This document shows, one piece after another, positions 56,034 through 64,000 of a stretch of DNA of 64,000 nt. The stretch spans positions 186,001 to 250,000 of the forward strand of contig CALWLY010000001.1 of assembly GCA_944381635.1 (NCBI GenBank), given 5' to 3'. Both the position numbers and the translations under genes were made by a program. Numbering within the stretch: position 1 is the first letter of the stretch; the number at the start of each line of letters is the position of its first letter. The notes below the pieces were generated by a model, which saw only the letters and a program-made list of their open reading frames with translations, ran no database searches and was not told the origin of the DNA. The stretch is from an uncultured Lachnospiraceae bacterium (GTDB lineage Bacteria > Bacillota > Clostridia > Lachnospirales > Lachnospiraceae).

Positions 56034-58439
56034 ATGGCGGGACGGAAAATGCAGATAAGAATTTCTGTCCGGAATCTGGTAGAATTTCTGCTGCGTTCCG
56101 GAGACATTGATAATAGAAGAAAAACCGGCGGAGAGGACGCCATGGCGGAGGGGAGCAGGATCCACAGAATGATCCAGCGCCGCATGGGTTCGGAATATCA
56201 CCCTGAGGTGAGCCTGAAATTCGCTTATCCGGCAGGAGAATATGAAATTGTAGTGGAGGGAAGGGCGGACGGTATCATAGACGGTCCGGTAACCTGTGTA
56301 GATGAAATCAAAGGAACCTATCGGGAACTTGAAAAAATGAAGGAACCTGTGGAGGTGCATCTGGCTCAGGCAAAATGTTATGCCTGCATTTATGGCATCC
56401 AGAAGGAAGAAGAACAGATGAAGGTCCGCATGACCTACTGCAATATGGATACGGAGGAAATCCGCTATTTCCAGTACCAATATTCTATGGATGAGTTAAA
56501 AGACTGGTTTTTTGATCTGTTAAAACAGTACAGAAAGTGGTCGGATGAGGAATATTCCTGGAAAAAGTGCAGACAGGATTCCATCAAGAAGCTGGATTTC
56601 CCGTTTGCCTACCGGGAAGGGCAGAAGGAACTGGTCACCTACGTATATCAGACTATTTACCATAAGAGAAAGCTTTTTATTGAAGCGCCTACCGGAGTGG
56701 GAAAGACTATTTCCACAGTGTTTCCGGCAGTGAAAGCTGTGGGAGAGGGACTTGGCGACCGCATTTTTTATCTGACAGCCAAGACGATCACACGCACGGT
56801 GGCGGACAATGCTTTTGAAATTCTGAGGGAAAAAGGGCTGGAATTCAAAACCGTGATGCTCACGGCCAGAGAAAAAATATGCTTTCTGGAGGAACCGGAA
56901 TGCAATCCGGAGGCCTGCCCTTATGCAAAAGGGCATTTTGACCGGATCAATGAGGCAATGTATGATCTTTTGACCCACGAGAAAAATTATGCAAGGGAAA
57001 GGCTGGAAGAGTATGCGAAAAAGCATTGTGTCTGTCCCTTTGAACTTTCCCTGGATATGAGTCTTTTTGCTGACGGCATTATCTGTGATTACAATTATTG
57101 TTTTGACCCTCATGTATATCTGAAAAGATTTTTCGCGGATGGGATCAAGGGCGATTACCTTTTCCTGGTGGATGAGGCCCATAATCTTCTGGAAAGAGGA
57201 AGGCAGATGTACAGTGCCGTGCTTTATAAAGAAGATTTTCTGGAATTAAAGCGGGTGGTGAAGGTTTATGATGCCAGGATGGAAAAACATCTGGAAAAGT
57301 GCAACAGACAGCTTTTAGAGCTGAAGAGAGAATGCGAAAATTATGAAATCGTGGAAATGATAGATCCCTTTGTACAGGCAGTCAACAGACTGTCCGGTGT
57401 GATGGAGGAATATCTGGAGAACCACGAGGACAGCCCGGTGAGGGAGAAGGTACTGGAGTTTTATTTTGAAGTGTCACACTTTTTGGATATTTATGAAAGA
57501 GTGGACAAACATTATGTCACCTATACACAGTTTGGGGAGGATGGAAAATTCGGACTGAAACTTTTCTGCGTGGACCCTTCGGAAAATCTCAGGGAGTGTA
57601 TGGACAGAGCCAACAGCACGATTTTGTTTTCTGCAACGCTGCTTCCTATTCAATATTATAAGAAACTATTGGGCGGAAAAGCGGAAGATTATGAAGTTTA
57701 CGCAAAGTCAACGTTTCAGCCGGAAAAGAAAGGACTTTTTATCGCCAGAGATGTGACAAGCCGTTACAGCAGGCGCTCGGATATGGAATATTACAGGATT
57801 GCCTCCTACATCCATGAAATTACAAGAATGAGGCAGGGAAATTATATGGTATTTTTCCCTTCACACGCTTTTCTCCAGAATGTTTACGATCTTTACGAGG
57901 AATATTTTCTGAATCCGGAACTGGAAGAATGTATTTTGCAGGAGGAGAGAATGGGAGAGCAGGAAAGAGAAATCTTTCTCAATCGCTTTATGGGAAACGA
58001 AGACTGCGATCTTGCCTCAGTAATTCATATGGATATTGAAATAGAAGAGGAAAAGAGTCTGATTGGCTTTTGCGTGATGGGCGGAATTTTCAGCGAAGGT
58101 ATTGATTTGAAAAATGACAGCCTGATCGGAGCCATCATTGTGGGAACCGGTATTCCTCAGGTGTGCAACGAAAGGGAAATTCTGAAAAACTATTTCAACG
58201 AGGCAGGGGAGAACGGATTTGATTACGCATACCGTTATCCGGGGATGAACAAAGTGCTTCAGGCAGCAGGACGGGTGATTCGAACAGCGGAGGACGTGGG
58301 TGTGGTAGCACTTTTGGACGAGCGGTTCTGCGGCAGGGATTATCAGAGAATGTTTCCCAGAGAATGGGAGAGTTTTGAGCTTGTTACCGGAAAAGAGGTG
58401 GCAAAAAGAGTGGAGCGATTCTGGAATGAGTGGCTGTGA
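56034..58439 (+). CDS. PD-(D/E)XK nuclease / XPD-DinG-type helicase fusion
   Basis: The 801-residue protein starts at ATG 56034 or ATG 56049; neither has a strong Shine-Dalgarno sequence. Residues 10-165 form a PD-(D/E)XK nuclease-like domain (AEGSRIHRMIQRR, VVEGRADGIIDG, CVDEIKGTYREL). The rest is a superfamily 2 XPD/DinG helicase: Walker A APTGVGKTIS near 219, cysteines of an iron-sulfur cluster in REKICFLEEPECNPEACPYAKG and CVCPF (about 283-337), the DEAH box LVDEAHNLL near 378, and a helicase C2 domain with GIDLKNDSLIGAIIVGTGIP and AAGRVIRT near 745. It probably unwinds and cuts damaged or stalled DNA. No SOS box was seen before it. Confidence 0.9.
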   Translation: MAGRKMQIRISVRNLVEFLLRSGDIDNRRKTGGEDAMAEGSRIHRMIQRRMGSEYHPEVSLKFAYPAGEYEIVVEGRADGIIDGPVTCVDEIKGTYRELEKMKEPVEVHLAQAKCYACIYGIQKEEEQMKVRMTYCNMDTEEIRYFQYQYSMDELKDWFFDLLKQYRKWSDEEYSWKKCRQDSIKKLDFPFAYREGQKELVTYVYQTIYHKRKLFIEAPTGVGKTISTVFPAVKAVGEGLGDRIFYLTAKTITRTVADNAFEILREKGLEFKTVMLTAREKICFLEEPECNPEACPYAKGHFDRINEAMYDLLTHEKNYARERLEEYAKKHCVCPFELSLDMSLFADGIICDYNYCFDPHVYLKRFFADGIKGDYLFLVDEAHNLLERGRQMYSAVLYKEDFLELKRVVKVYDARMEKHLEKCNRQLLELKRECENYEIVEMIDPFVQAVNRLSGVMEEYLENHEDSPVREKVLEFYFEVSHFLDIYERVDKHYVTYTQFGEDGKFGLKLFCVDPSENLRECMDRANSTILFSATLLPIQYYKKLLGGKAEDYEVYAKSTFQPEKKGLFIARDVTSRYSRRSDMEYYRIASYIHEITRMRQGNYMVFFPSHAFLQNVYDLYEEYFLNPELEECILQEERMGEQEREIFLNRFMGNEDCDLASVIHMDIEIEEEKSLIGFCVMGGIFSEGIDLKNDSLIGAIIVGTGIPQVCNEREILKNYFNEAGENGFDYAYRYPGMNKVLQAAGRVIRTAEDVGVVALLDERFCGRDYQRMFPREWESFELVTGKEVAKRVERFWNEWL

Positions 58440-58467
58440 AAAAATTTCGCTCTGCCGGATTTGTAGT

Positions 58468-58516
58468 CTGCGGCGGGGAGCTTAGAGAAAGGAAATTTCT
58501 AAGCTCCCCGCCGCAG
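58468..58516. terminator. Shared hairpin between convergent helicase and nfo genes
   Basis: CTGCGGCGGGGAGCTTAGA is exactly inverted 11 bases later. The stem of 19 pairs is very GC-rich; the T-tract after it is weak (TGTGTTTTAT). Confidence 0.8.
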
Positions 58517-58535
58517 TGTGTTTTATCGGTTTATT

Positions 58536-59399
58536 TTACAGGGGTTGTCTCAGCCAGGCAATTTCTTCTTTATAAGGAGCTGCAAGCTTATCCGGGTTAT
58601 CCGGAAGAGGACGATAGGGAGTTTCCAGAATTTTCGGTATTTGTAAAAAGTCAGGATGATGGACAATTTTGTGCAGAGCTTCATAGCCGATGGTTCCCTC
58701 TCCGATGTTAGCGTGACGGTCTTTGGAAGCGCCTGCAGGATTTTTGCTGTCATTGATGTGAAAGACGGCAATCTGGTCTTTTCCCAACAGAGAATCAAAG
58801 CGGGAAATGACACCGTCAAAATCATGAACGATATCATAACCGGCGTCATTTGTGTGACAGGTATCAAAGCATACCCTTAATTTCTCCGGATATTTTACAC
58901 CGTCATAGATAGCGGCCAGCTCTTCGAAGCTGCGGCCGATTTCAGAACCTTTTCCCGCCATAGTTTCAAGTGCTATAAAACAGGAAGTATCTTTTGTAAG
59001 CACTTCATTTAAACCCTGCACGATCTGCCGGATTCCCGCCTGTGTGCCTGCACCTACATGGGAGCCGGGATGAAGGATTAAAACCCGGCTTCCCATTGCC
59101 TGGCAGCGAGTTATTTCCTGTGAAAGAAAATTGACAGCCAGTTCAAAGGTTTCCGGTTTTACCGTATTGGCCAGATTAATAATGTAGGGAGCATGAATGA
59201 CAAAATCTTCCATGTTGTTTTCACGCATCAAAGCCCAGGCTTCTTCTATTTTCAGTTCGGACAGTTCTTTTCTTTTCGTGTTTTGCGGGGCTCCTGTATA
59301 AATCATAAATGTATTGGCGCCATAAGAGAGAGCTTCTTTTACAGAACCCAGCATATTTTCTTTTCCGCCCATGCTGACATGGGATCCGATTTTCAGCAT
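58536..59399 (-). CDS. nfo: Deoxyribonuclease IV (AP endonuclease)
   Basis: This enzyme cuts DNA 5' of abasic sites in base excision repair. The 287-residue TIM barrel has the metal ligands and family signatures in place: [14 protein letters not shown] at 3, [13 protein letters not shown] near 66, [12 protein letters not shown] near 106, [13 protein letters not shown] near 143, [14 protein letters not shown] near 176 and [22 protein letters not shown] near 216. AAAGGA precedes the ATG. It lies convergent to the nuclease-helicase gene, so DNA repair functions are clustered from 53188 to 59399. Confidence 0.96.
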   Translation of the reverse strand: MLKIGSHVSMGGKENMLGSVKEALSYGANTFMIYTGAPQNTKRKELSELKIEEAWALMRENNMEDFVIHAPYIINLANTVKPETFELAVNFLSQEITRCQAMGSRVLILHPGSHVGAGTQAGIRQIVQGLNEVLTKDTSCFIALETMAGKGSEIGRSFEELAAIYDGVKYPEKLRVCFDTCHTNDAGYDIVHDFDGVISRFDSLLGKDQIAVFHINDSKNPAGASKDRHANIGEGTIGYEALHKIVHHPDFLQIPKILETPYRPLPDNPDKLAAPYKEEIAWLRQPL

Positions 59400-59429
59400 A
59401 AATAATAAATCCTTTCTTCAAACAAACAT

Positions 59430-59475
59430 CCGTGTACATGGACGGAGGCGTTTTGTCCTCCTGTGCACGGAGATG
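59430..59475. repeat. Decayed end of the TA-flanked MITE-like element
   Basis: ACGGAGGCGTTTTGTCCTCC and TGTGCACGGAG match ACTGAGGCGTATTGTCCCCC and TGTACACCGAC of the right end of the element at 40910-41072. An imperfect inverted arm, CCGTGTACATGG, precedes it. Confidence 0.55.
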
Positions 59476-59724
59476 ACCGTAATTTAGCAGTTACAACATA
59501 TTTTCATATTCTCGGTTTACTACCCGGTATTGTAACGGAGAATAGCGGAAATGTCAAAGGAAGAAAAGAGTGAGAAGAGAGAAAAGGCAAAATGACGGTA
59601 TACATAAATTGGATAAAAAAATATGGAAAATAATGTTTGAATGGCTGAAAAGTGTGAAAAACACGGAGAAAGCGTTGGATTAGACTTTTTTCGGCAAAAG
59701 CTGCCATAATATGCGCAGGGAAGT

Positions 59725-59822
59725 TGTGGATAACCTTGTGGAAATTGGGGATTACTTTGTTGGACGAGCCCCAAAAACAGCGCATTTTATGTGTATATCG
59801 CGGGTGTGGATAATGTGGATTT
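59725..59822. promoter_or_regulatory. Cluster of four DnaA-box-like sequences
   Basis: TGTGGATAA at 59725 and 59805 are exact reverse complements of the DnaA box TTATCCACA. TGTGGAAAT at 59737 and TGTGGATTT at 59814 are near matches, and the last two boxes are directly adjacent. All four have the same orientation. Confidence 0.6.
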
Positions 59823-59893
59823 ATGTGAAAAAAGAGTGAAAAAGGAAAGAAATTATGTAAACAATATATGGTAAACTACAAGGGAGGGCACGG

Positions 59894-59922
59894 TTGTTTT
59901 CTTTTGTGGAAAATGATAAAAT
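59894..59922 (+). promoter_or_regulatory. Putative promoter of the GH13 gene
   Basis: TTGTTT and TAAAAT are spaced by 17 bases, 32 bases before the start codon. Confidence 0.6.
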
Positions 59923-59954
59923 ACAGGTGTAAATTAAGAAGGAGGAACAACAAT

Positions 59955-61265
59955 ATGTGGGCATATGAAAGTGTATTTTACCAGATTTATCCTCTGGGAT
60001 TTTGCGGGGCACCTTTTGAAAATGATGGTATTTTGACGCATCGGATCCAAAAGGTGGAGGAATGGATTCCTCACATGAAAAAACTTGGGGTGAATGCCAT
60101 TTATTTTTCTCCGATTTTCGAATCTGACACTCATGGATATAATACAAGGGATTACCGGAAACTGGATTGCCGCCTGGGCACAAATGACGATTTTAAGCAT
60201 GTGTGCCAGATGCTTCATAGAGAAGGGATCAAGGTGGTATTAGACGGAGTTTTCAATCATGCGGGAAGAGGATTCTGGGCTTTCCAGGATGTTTTAAGAA
60301 ACCGGGAAAATTCTCCGTATCTGAATTGGTTCCACATCAATCTTGGCGGAAATTCCAACTATAACGACGGCCTTTGGTATGAGGGCTGGGAAGGAAATTA
60401 TGACCTGGTAAAGTTAAATCTTCGGAATGAAGAAGTGATTCGTTATCTTTTGGACAGCGTAAAATACTGGGTAGAAGAGTTTGATATTGACGGTCTTCGT
60501 CTGGACGTTGCCTACTGTCTGGATCATGATTTTGTGCGCAGACTGCGCAGTTTTACAGATAGTCTGAAAGAAGATTTTTTCCTGGTAGGGGAGATGCTTC
60601 ACGGGGATTATAAAACACTGGTGCAGGATGGAATGCTTCATTCGGCTACCAACTACGAATGCTATAAAGGACTGTATTCCAGTTTTAACAGCATGAATCT
60701 TTTTGAGATCAATCATTCGCTGATGAGACAGTTCGGACCGGAGAACTGGACGCTTTATAAAGGACTGCACCTGTTGTCTTTCGTGGATAACCATGATGTG
60801 AGCAGAATTGCCAGTCTGCTGCAGAACGAAAAACATCTGCCGCTCATTTACGCCCTGATGTTTGGAATGCCGGGAATTCCCTGTGTGTATTATGGAAGTG
60901 AATGGGGAGCTAAGGCAGACAAAAGAGAGGGAGATCCGGCGCTTCGTGCCTGCTTTGAAAAACCGGAAGAAACAGAGCTTACAGAGTGGATCGCGAAACT
61001 GGCAGAGGCAAAGAAAAATTCCAAAGCATTAAATTACGGAGGTTTCCGTTCCGTGGTACTGACGAACCGGCAGTGCATTTTTGAGAGAAAAACAGAGGAA
61101 GAAAGAGTTCTGGTGGCAATCAATGCGGATGAACAGCCCTTTGTGGCGCATTTTGATGCCGGATGCGGGCTGGCGGTAGATTTGATCACCGGAAAACAGC
61201 ATGATTTCGGCGGAGGCAGTGAACTGCCCGGATATAGTGCTTTTTTCTGGAAATGTGAGAAATAA
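59955..61265 (+). CDS. GH13 alpha-amylase family enzyme
   Basis: The ATG at 59955 has AAGGAGGA upstream; the open frame from 59868 is unsupported. The 436-residue protein begins at the (beta/alpha)8 barrel (YESVFYQIYPLGFCG) without signal peptide, so it is cytoplasmic. The catalytic triad is Asp184 in DGLRLDVAYC, Glu213 in LVGEML and Asp281 in FVDNHDVSRI; VLDGVFNHAGRG near 94 is region I. The length and VFYQIYPLGFCG opening suit a cyclomaltodextrinase or neopullulanase-like enzyme that trims imported maltodextrins. A small beta-domain closes it. Confidence 0.9.
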   Translation: MWAYESVFYQIYPLGFCGAPFENDGILTHRIQKVEEWIPHMKKLGVNAIYFSPIFESDTHGYNTRDYRKLDCRLGTNDDFKHVCQMLHREGIKVVLDGVFNHAGRGFWAFQDVLRNRENSPYLNWFHINLGGNSNYNDGLWYEGWEGNYDLVKLNLRNEEVIRYLLDSVKYWVEEFDIDGLRLDVAYCLDHDFVRRLRSFTDSLKEDFFLVGEMLHGDYKTLVQDGMLHSATNYECYKGLYSSFNSMNLFEINHSLMRQFGPENWTLYKGLHLLSFVDNHDVSRIASLLQNEKHLPLIYALMFGMPGIPCVYYGSEWGAKADKREGDPALRACFEKPEETELTEWIAKLAEAKKNSKALNYGGFRSVVLTNRQCIFERKTEEERVLVAINADEQPFVAHFDAGCGLAVDLITGKQHDFGGGSELPGYSAFFWKCEK

Positions 61266-61301
61266 TGCGATGTTTTTTTAAATAATCTATATAATAAGAA
61301 G

Positions 61302-61330
61302 AAGGGGTGCAAAATGTTCTGCACCCCTTT
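61302..61330. terminator. Terminator between convergent GH13 and cutC genes
   Basis: AAGGGGTGCA and TGCACCCCTTT form a perfect stem around an eight-base loop, with short A and T tracts on either side, so it can work in both directions. Confidence 0.85.
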
Positions 61331-61351
61331 AGCATTGATAAAGTTTATTTT

Positions 61352-62107
61352 TCAGCATTCGCACTCGTCTAACAGCGTGCGGACAGCCCGAACGGCCTGG
61401 GAATCGGTGCGCCAGATGTGGTATTCACTCATGCCGGGAATTCCCATGGAGACAGCGGGATTGCGGTATTTCATGCCGCTTTCCAGTACTTTTTTTCCGG
61501 ACATATGAAAGTGAGTGAGCGAAGTTTCTTTCAGCAGGGTGCGCACAGCGTCTGCGTTGATGCCGGCTCCGGCCAGAATAGAAATAGAATTTCCTGCGGC
61601 TTCTGCCAGTTCTTTCATGCGAGAGATACCTTCCAGACAGGAGGGAGCTCCTCCGGAGGTGAGAATCGTATTGACTCCCAGTGTTTTTGCCAGTTCCAGA
61701 GTTTTTAACTGGTCTTTGCACATATCAAAGGCACGGTGCAGGGTGACAGACATACCATCCGCACATTCCATCAGCTGTTTCATTTTTTCCAGATCCAATT
61801 CCCCGTCAGGTGTCAGGCAGCCGATAACGATGCCTTCCGCTCCTGCCTGGCGAAATTTCACAACTTCTTTTTTTAGAATCTCGAATTCCTCATCGGTATA
61901 AAGAAAATCGCCGAACCGGGGGCGAATCAGTGCGTGAATACGAATGTGGGAATGCTTTCGAATCTGTTCGTAGAGAGAGAGGGAAGGCGTGGTGCCTCCG
62001 ATTACCAGATTAGCGCAAAGTTCCAGACGATCGGCACCGCCTTTTTCTGCTTCCAGTGCGGACTCCACGGAATCCACGCAGCATTCCAGAAGATATTTTT
62101 CAGACAT
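61352..62107 (-). CDS. cutC: CutC family protein (copper homeostasis protein)
   Basis: The 251-residue TIM-barrel protein has the CutC signatures LLECCVDSVESALEAEKGGADRLELCANL at 6-34 (seen in parts), HALIRPRFGDFLYTDEE near 57, VTLHRAFDM near 122, LTSGGAPSCLEG near 147 and ILAGAGINADAVR near 174. The family was linked to copper tolerance in E. coli, but its biochemical role is unsettled, and the fold suggests an aldolase-like or sugar-related activity. AAGGAGG precedes the ATG. It converges with the GH13 gene. Confidence 0.93.
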   Translation of the reverse strand: MSEKYLLECCVDSVESALEAEKGGADRLELCANLVIGGTTPSLSLYEQIRKHSHIRIHALIRPRFGDFLYTDEEFEILKKEVVKFRQAGAEGIVIGCLTPDGELDLEKMKQLMECADGMSVTLHRAFDMCKDQLKTLELAKTLGVNTILTSGGAPSCLEGISRMKELAEAAGNSISILAGAGINADAVRTLLKETSLTHFHMSGKKVLESGMKYRNPAVSMGIPGMSEYHIWRTDSQAVRAVRTLLDECEC

Positions 62108-62266
62108 AGGAGACCTCCTTGCAATGGTTCAAAATTCTGTATTCAGTATACCATACACAGACAGGCAGTGTCGATGGACAGGAGAAAGGTTTTTTGGTAA
62201 ACTGTCTTGAGAAACTGCTTTAAAGAAATGGAAATGAAAAATAAAGATAGCAAAGAGGAGAAGATT

Positions 62267-62929
62267 ATGACAGAACAGCAAATCAAAGAACTGATGTGTG
62301 AAATCGGCCGTCGTGTCTATGACCGCGGAATGGTGGCTGCCAATGACGGAAACTTCAGTGTAAAGCTCAATGAACATGAATATCTTTGCACGCCCACAGG
62401 CGTCAGCAAAGGCTTTATGACGCCGGAATATATTTGCAAAGTGAATGAAAATTGTGAAGTACTGGAGGCTAACCCGGGGTTCAAACCTTCCTGCGAAGTA
62501 AAGATGCATCTGGAAGTGTATAAAAACAGACCTGACATTGGAGCGGTGGTCCATGCTCATCCCCCGTATGCAACAACTTTTGCCATTGCCAGAATGCCTT
62601 TGGATAAACCTGTTGTGGCGGAAGCGGTTATTACTTTAGGACCGGTGCCTGTAGCTGATTACGCCACACCATCTACAAAGGAAGTTCCGGAAGCTGTGGC
62701 AAAATATGTGAAAGATTACGATGCGATGCTGCTTGCCAACCATGGTGCTCTTGCTTATGGCGACTCTCTGATGAATGCCTACTATAAAATGGAAAGTCTG
62801 GAATACTATGCAAGACTTCTTTACCAGTCCATGCAGTTAGGACGTGCTGTGGAGCTGACCGATTCGGAAGTGGATCGCCTCTATGACGCGTTTTCCTTGA
62901 AACATGTAAGAAAGATAGAAGAAAAATAG
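62267..62929 (+). CDS. Class II aldolase/epimerase (FucA/AraD family)
   Basis: The ATG at 62267 has AGAGGAG upstream; earlier in-frame ATGs lack one. The 220-residue protein has the zinc-binding and catalytic landmarks: ANDGNFSVKL near 25, PTGVSKGFM near 47, the catalytic Glu region CEVKMHLEVYKNRPDIGAVVHAH with the HAH zinc ligands near 95, and ANHGALAYG near 155 with the third histidine. These enzymes cleave or epimerise sugar phosphates such as fuculose-1-phosphate or ribulose-5-phosphate. No kinase or isomerase partner is adjacent, so the substrate is open. Confidence 0.9.
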   Translation: MTEQQIKELMCEIGRRVYDRGMVAANDGNFSVKLNEHEYLCTPTGVSKGFMTPEYICKVNENCEVLEANPGFKPSCEVKMHLEVYKNRPDIGAVVHAHPPYATTFAIARMPLDKPVVAEAVITLGPVPVADYATPSTKEVPEAVAKYVKDYDAMLLANHGALAYGDSLMNAYYKMESLEYYARLLYQSMQLGRAVELTDSEVDRLYDAFSLKHVRKIEEK

Positions 62930-63111
62930 AGGAAAGATGTTCGAAAATTAGAATTGTCATATGCATTTAGAATTGTAAACTTTATGCCTGCGGATTTTTA
63001 AGTTTGGGTAAAGAAAAAGGGCGAAAAACCAGTACTTTTGCCACTTTATGTACAAATTGTGAACAAAAGCTTAGGAAATTCATAATTTGTTAAAAAAAAT
63101 TCTAAAAGCTA

Positions 63112-63140
63112 TTTACAAATGAAAAGAAAAGTGGTATTCT
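63112..63140 (+). promoter_or_regulatory. Promoter of the repeat-rich lipoprotein gene
   Basis: TTTACA and TATTCT are spaced by 17 bases, 56 bases before the start codon. The rest of the 267-bp gap is AT-rich without further signals. Confidence 0.65.
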
Positions 63141-63196
63141 CCTCTTCGTAACAAGAAGTCAGTTAAACTGATTTTTGTATCAGGAGGAGAATAATT

Positions 63197-63526
63197 ATGA
63201 AGAAAAATTTAGTAGCAGTATTAACAGCAGTAGTTATGACAGCAGCAATGGTAGCATGTGGTTCTACAGAAGAAACAACAGCTGAAACAGCAGTTGAAAC
63301 AACAGTAGAATCTACAGTAGAAGCTTCTTCCGAAGCAGTTGAATCTACAGTAGAAGAAACAACAGAAGCTGCAACAGAGACAGCTGCAGAAGAAACAACA
63401 GAAGCTGCAACAGAAACAGCTACAGAAGAAACAACAGAAGCTGCTACAGAAGAAACAACAGAAGCAGCTACAGAGGAAACAACAGAAGCTGCAACAGAAA
63501 CAGCAACAGAAACAGTTGCTGAATAA
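63197..63526 (+). CDS. Small Thr/Glu/Ala-repeat lipoprotein
   Basis: AGGAGGAGA precedes the ATG. The 109-residue protein has a lipoprotein signal peptide (MKKNLVAVLTAVVMTAAMVAC, Cys21 as lipobox cysteine, without a lysine-poor anomaly), then 88 residues made almost only of Thr, Glu, Ala, Val and Ser in imperfect repeats of the EETTEAATETA type. No folded domain follows. The mature product would be a strongly acidic, flexible tail anchored to the outer face of the membrane; it could be a spacer, a glycosylation target or a decoy. The gene has its own promoter and terminator, so it is unlikely to be a broken remnant. Confidence 0.85.
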   Translation: MKKNLVAVLTAVVMTAAMVACGSTEETTAETAVETTVESTVEASSEAVESTVEETTEAATETAAEETTEAATETATEETTEAATEETTEAATEETTEAATETATETVAE

Positions 63527-63543
63527 TTTAACGCAGAACGCAG

Positions 63544-63578
63544 AAAAGACCTTTGGTTTTCCCAAAGGTCTTTTTTTG
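63544..63578 (+). terminator. Terminator after the repeat-rich lipoprotein gene
   Basis: AAAAGACCTTTGG and CCAAAGGTCTTTT form a perfect stem around five bases, followed by Ts. Confidence 0.94.
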
Positions 63579-63614
63579 TGCGTCAACCTATAAAGAAGCT
63601 CATATCCTAAAAGG

Positions 63615-64000
63615 TTAAATCTGTCCTTTTCTCTTTTTCCATTTCGTCTCTACGAGTTTCACAATCCAGTGCCCCAGATAGGCGGCAAATATGCCAAGAA
63701 GAATTCCCCCCAGTATGTCAGTGGGGTAATGCACGTAAAGGTACATGCGGGAAAAGGCAATCAGGATGGCAAGTATCAGAGCGGGAATCCCCAGCTTTTT
63801 GTTGTCCATGAAGATGCAGCAGGCACAGGCAAAGGAAGCAAAAGTATGCCCGGAAGGAAAGGAAAAATCCGTAGGTGCTGCAATGAGAAGCGTGACAGCC
63901 GTGTTTACGTCAAAAGGACGAACGCGGGCAATTACAGGCTTTAAAAATACATTTCCAAAAAGCAGCATAAAGATCAGAGCAGCTGCGCAGCAAAAGCCTG
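63615..64000 (-). CDS. PAP2-family membrane phosphatase, 5' end cut by window
   Basis: The frame is open to the window edge, so only the C-terminal part is seen (about 128 residues). All three PAP2 motifs are present: KPVIARVRPF (KX6RP), PSGHTFAS, and SRMYLYVHYPTD (SRX5HX3D), with membrane helices between them. Such enzymes dephosphorylate lipid phosphates, often undecaprenyl pyrophosphate or phosphatidylglycerol phosphate, on the outer membrane face. Recycling of undecaprenyl carrier would fit an organism that makes wall polymers, but the substrate is not shown. Confidence 0.9.
   Translation of the reverse strand, partial: GFCCAAALIFMLLFGNVFLKPVIARVRPFDVNTAVTLLIAAPTDFSFPSGHTFASFACACCIFMDNKKLGIPALILAILIAFSRMYLYVHYPTDILGGILLGIFAAYLGHWIVKLVETKWKKRKGQI

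Larger units (their letters stand above)
59400..59954. other. Intergenic region with a decayed repeat and DnaA-box-like sites
   Basis: The 555-bp gap has a decayed relative of the element at 40910 (59430-59475), four DnaA-box-like sequences (59725-59822) and the amylase promoter. The segment 59480-59700 shows nothing recognisable. Confidence 0.6.

Noticed and set aside
63290-63526. Tandem DNA repeat as a satellite or CRISPR-like array
   Set aside because: The repeats are in frame inside a gene with signal peptide, ribosome binding site and terminator.

Overview
The window looks like chromosomal DNA of a low-to-middle GC, endospore-related Gram-positive of the Lachnospiraceae type (Blautia/Mediterraneibacter-like). 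The grounds are strong AAGGAGG-type ribosome binding sites, frequent GTG/TTG starts, Gram-positive SOS boxes, a T-box leader, a Spo0A-type output domain, a Csp-like subtilase, LCP and lipoprotein genes, and protein sequences of clostridial character. The species is not decided by the sequence. No rRNA, CRISPR array, prophage or transposase gene was seen.

Layout: (1) 1-14820 is a cell-surface glycan locus: a methyltransferase/kinase-like fusion, five family-2 glycosyltransferases in modular arrangements, a phosphoglucomutase, an undecaprenyl-phosphate sugar-phosphate transferase and an LCP ligase. These could supply sugar phosphate, start the chain on lipid carrier, extend it, and attach it to the wall. 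(2) 14953-21706 holds an HtrA protease, a divergent ClpX, a subtilase, a signal peptidase II-like protein and cysteine synthase. (3) 21884-26864 is a T-box-controlled metNIQ methionine importer followed by a polytopic membrane protein. (4) 27009-31866 carries a radical SAM/SPASM protein, an FAD oxidoreductase, an XRE regulator, an orphan Spo0A-like output domain and a LysR regulator. (5) 32318-38585 is a complete F-type ATP synthase operon in the order a-c-b-delta-alpha-gamma-beta-epsilon. (6) 38702-48401 has a Crp/Fnr regulator, a CAP-domain lipoprotein, tRNA-Arg(ACG), an AraC regulator, a URO-D-family protein, a GH2 beta-galactosidase and a MATE transporter. (7) 48861-55389 has housekeeping genes, a six-gene tRNA operon (Pro, Gly, Arg, His, Gln, Lys), and an apparently LexA-controlled radical SAM/partner pair of presumed DNA modification or repair function. 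(8) 55634-64000 has an HPr-like protein without the phospho-histidine, a nuclease-helicase fusion, endonuclease IV, a GH13 enzyme, CutC, a class II aldolase, a repeat-rich lipoprotein and a truncated PAP2 phosphatase.

The most unusual content is between the genes. A dispersed structured repeat of about 100-150 bp occurs six times (22242, 30871 reverse, 39704, 40882, 46909, 52951). Five of the six copies directly follow a terminator or stop codon in the sense orientation of the preceding unit, and the stems show compensatory changes. One copy is split by a 163-bp MITE-like element with about 27-bp inverted ends and a TA duplication; a decayed relative of that element lies near 59442. Other foldback elements lie at 7996, 10495, 13699, 16586, 21709 and 39590. 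A cluster of DnaA-box-like sites lies at 59725-59822. The start of atpB cannot be placed normally.
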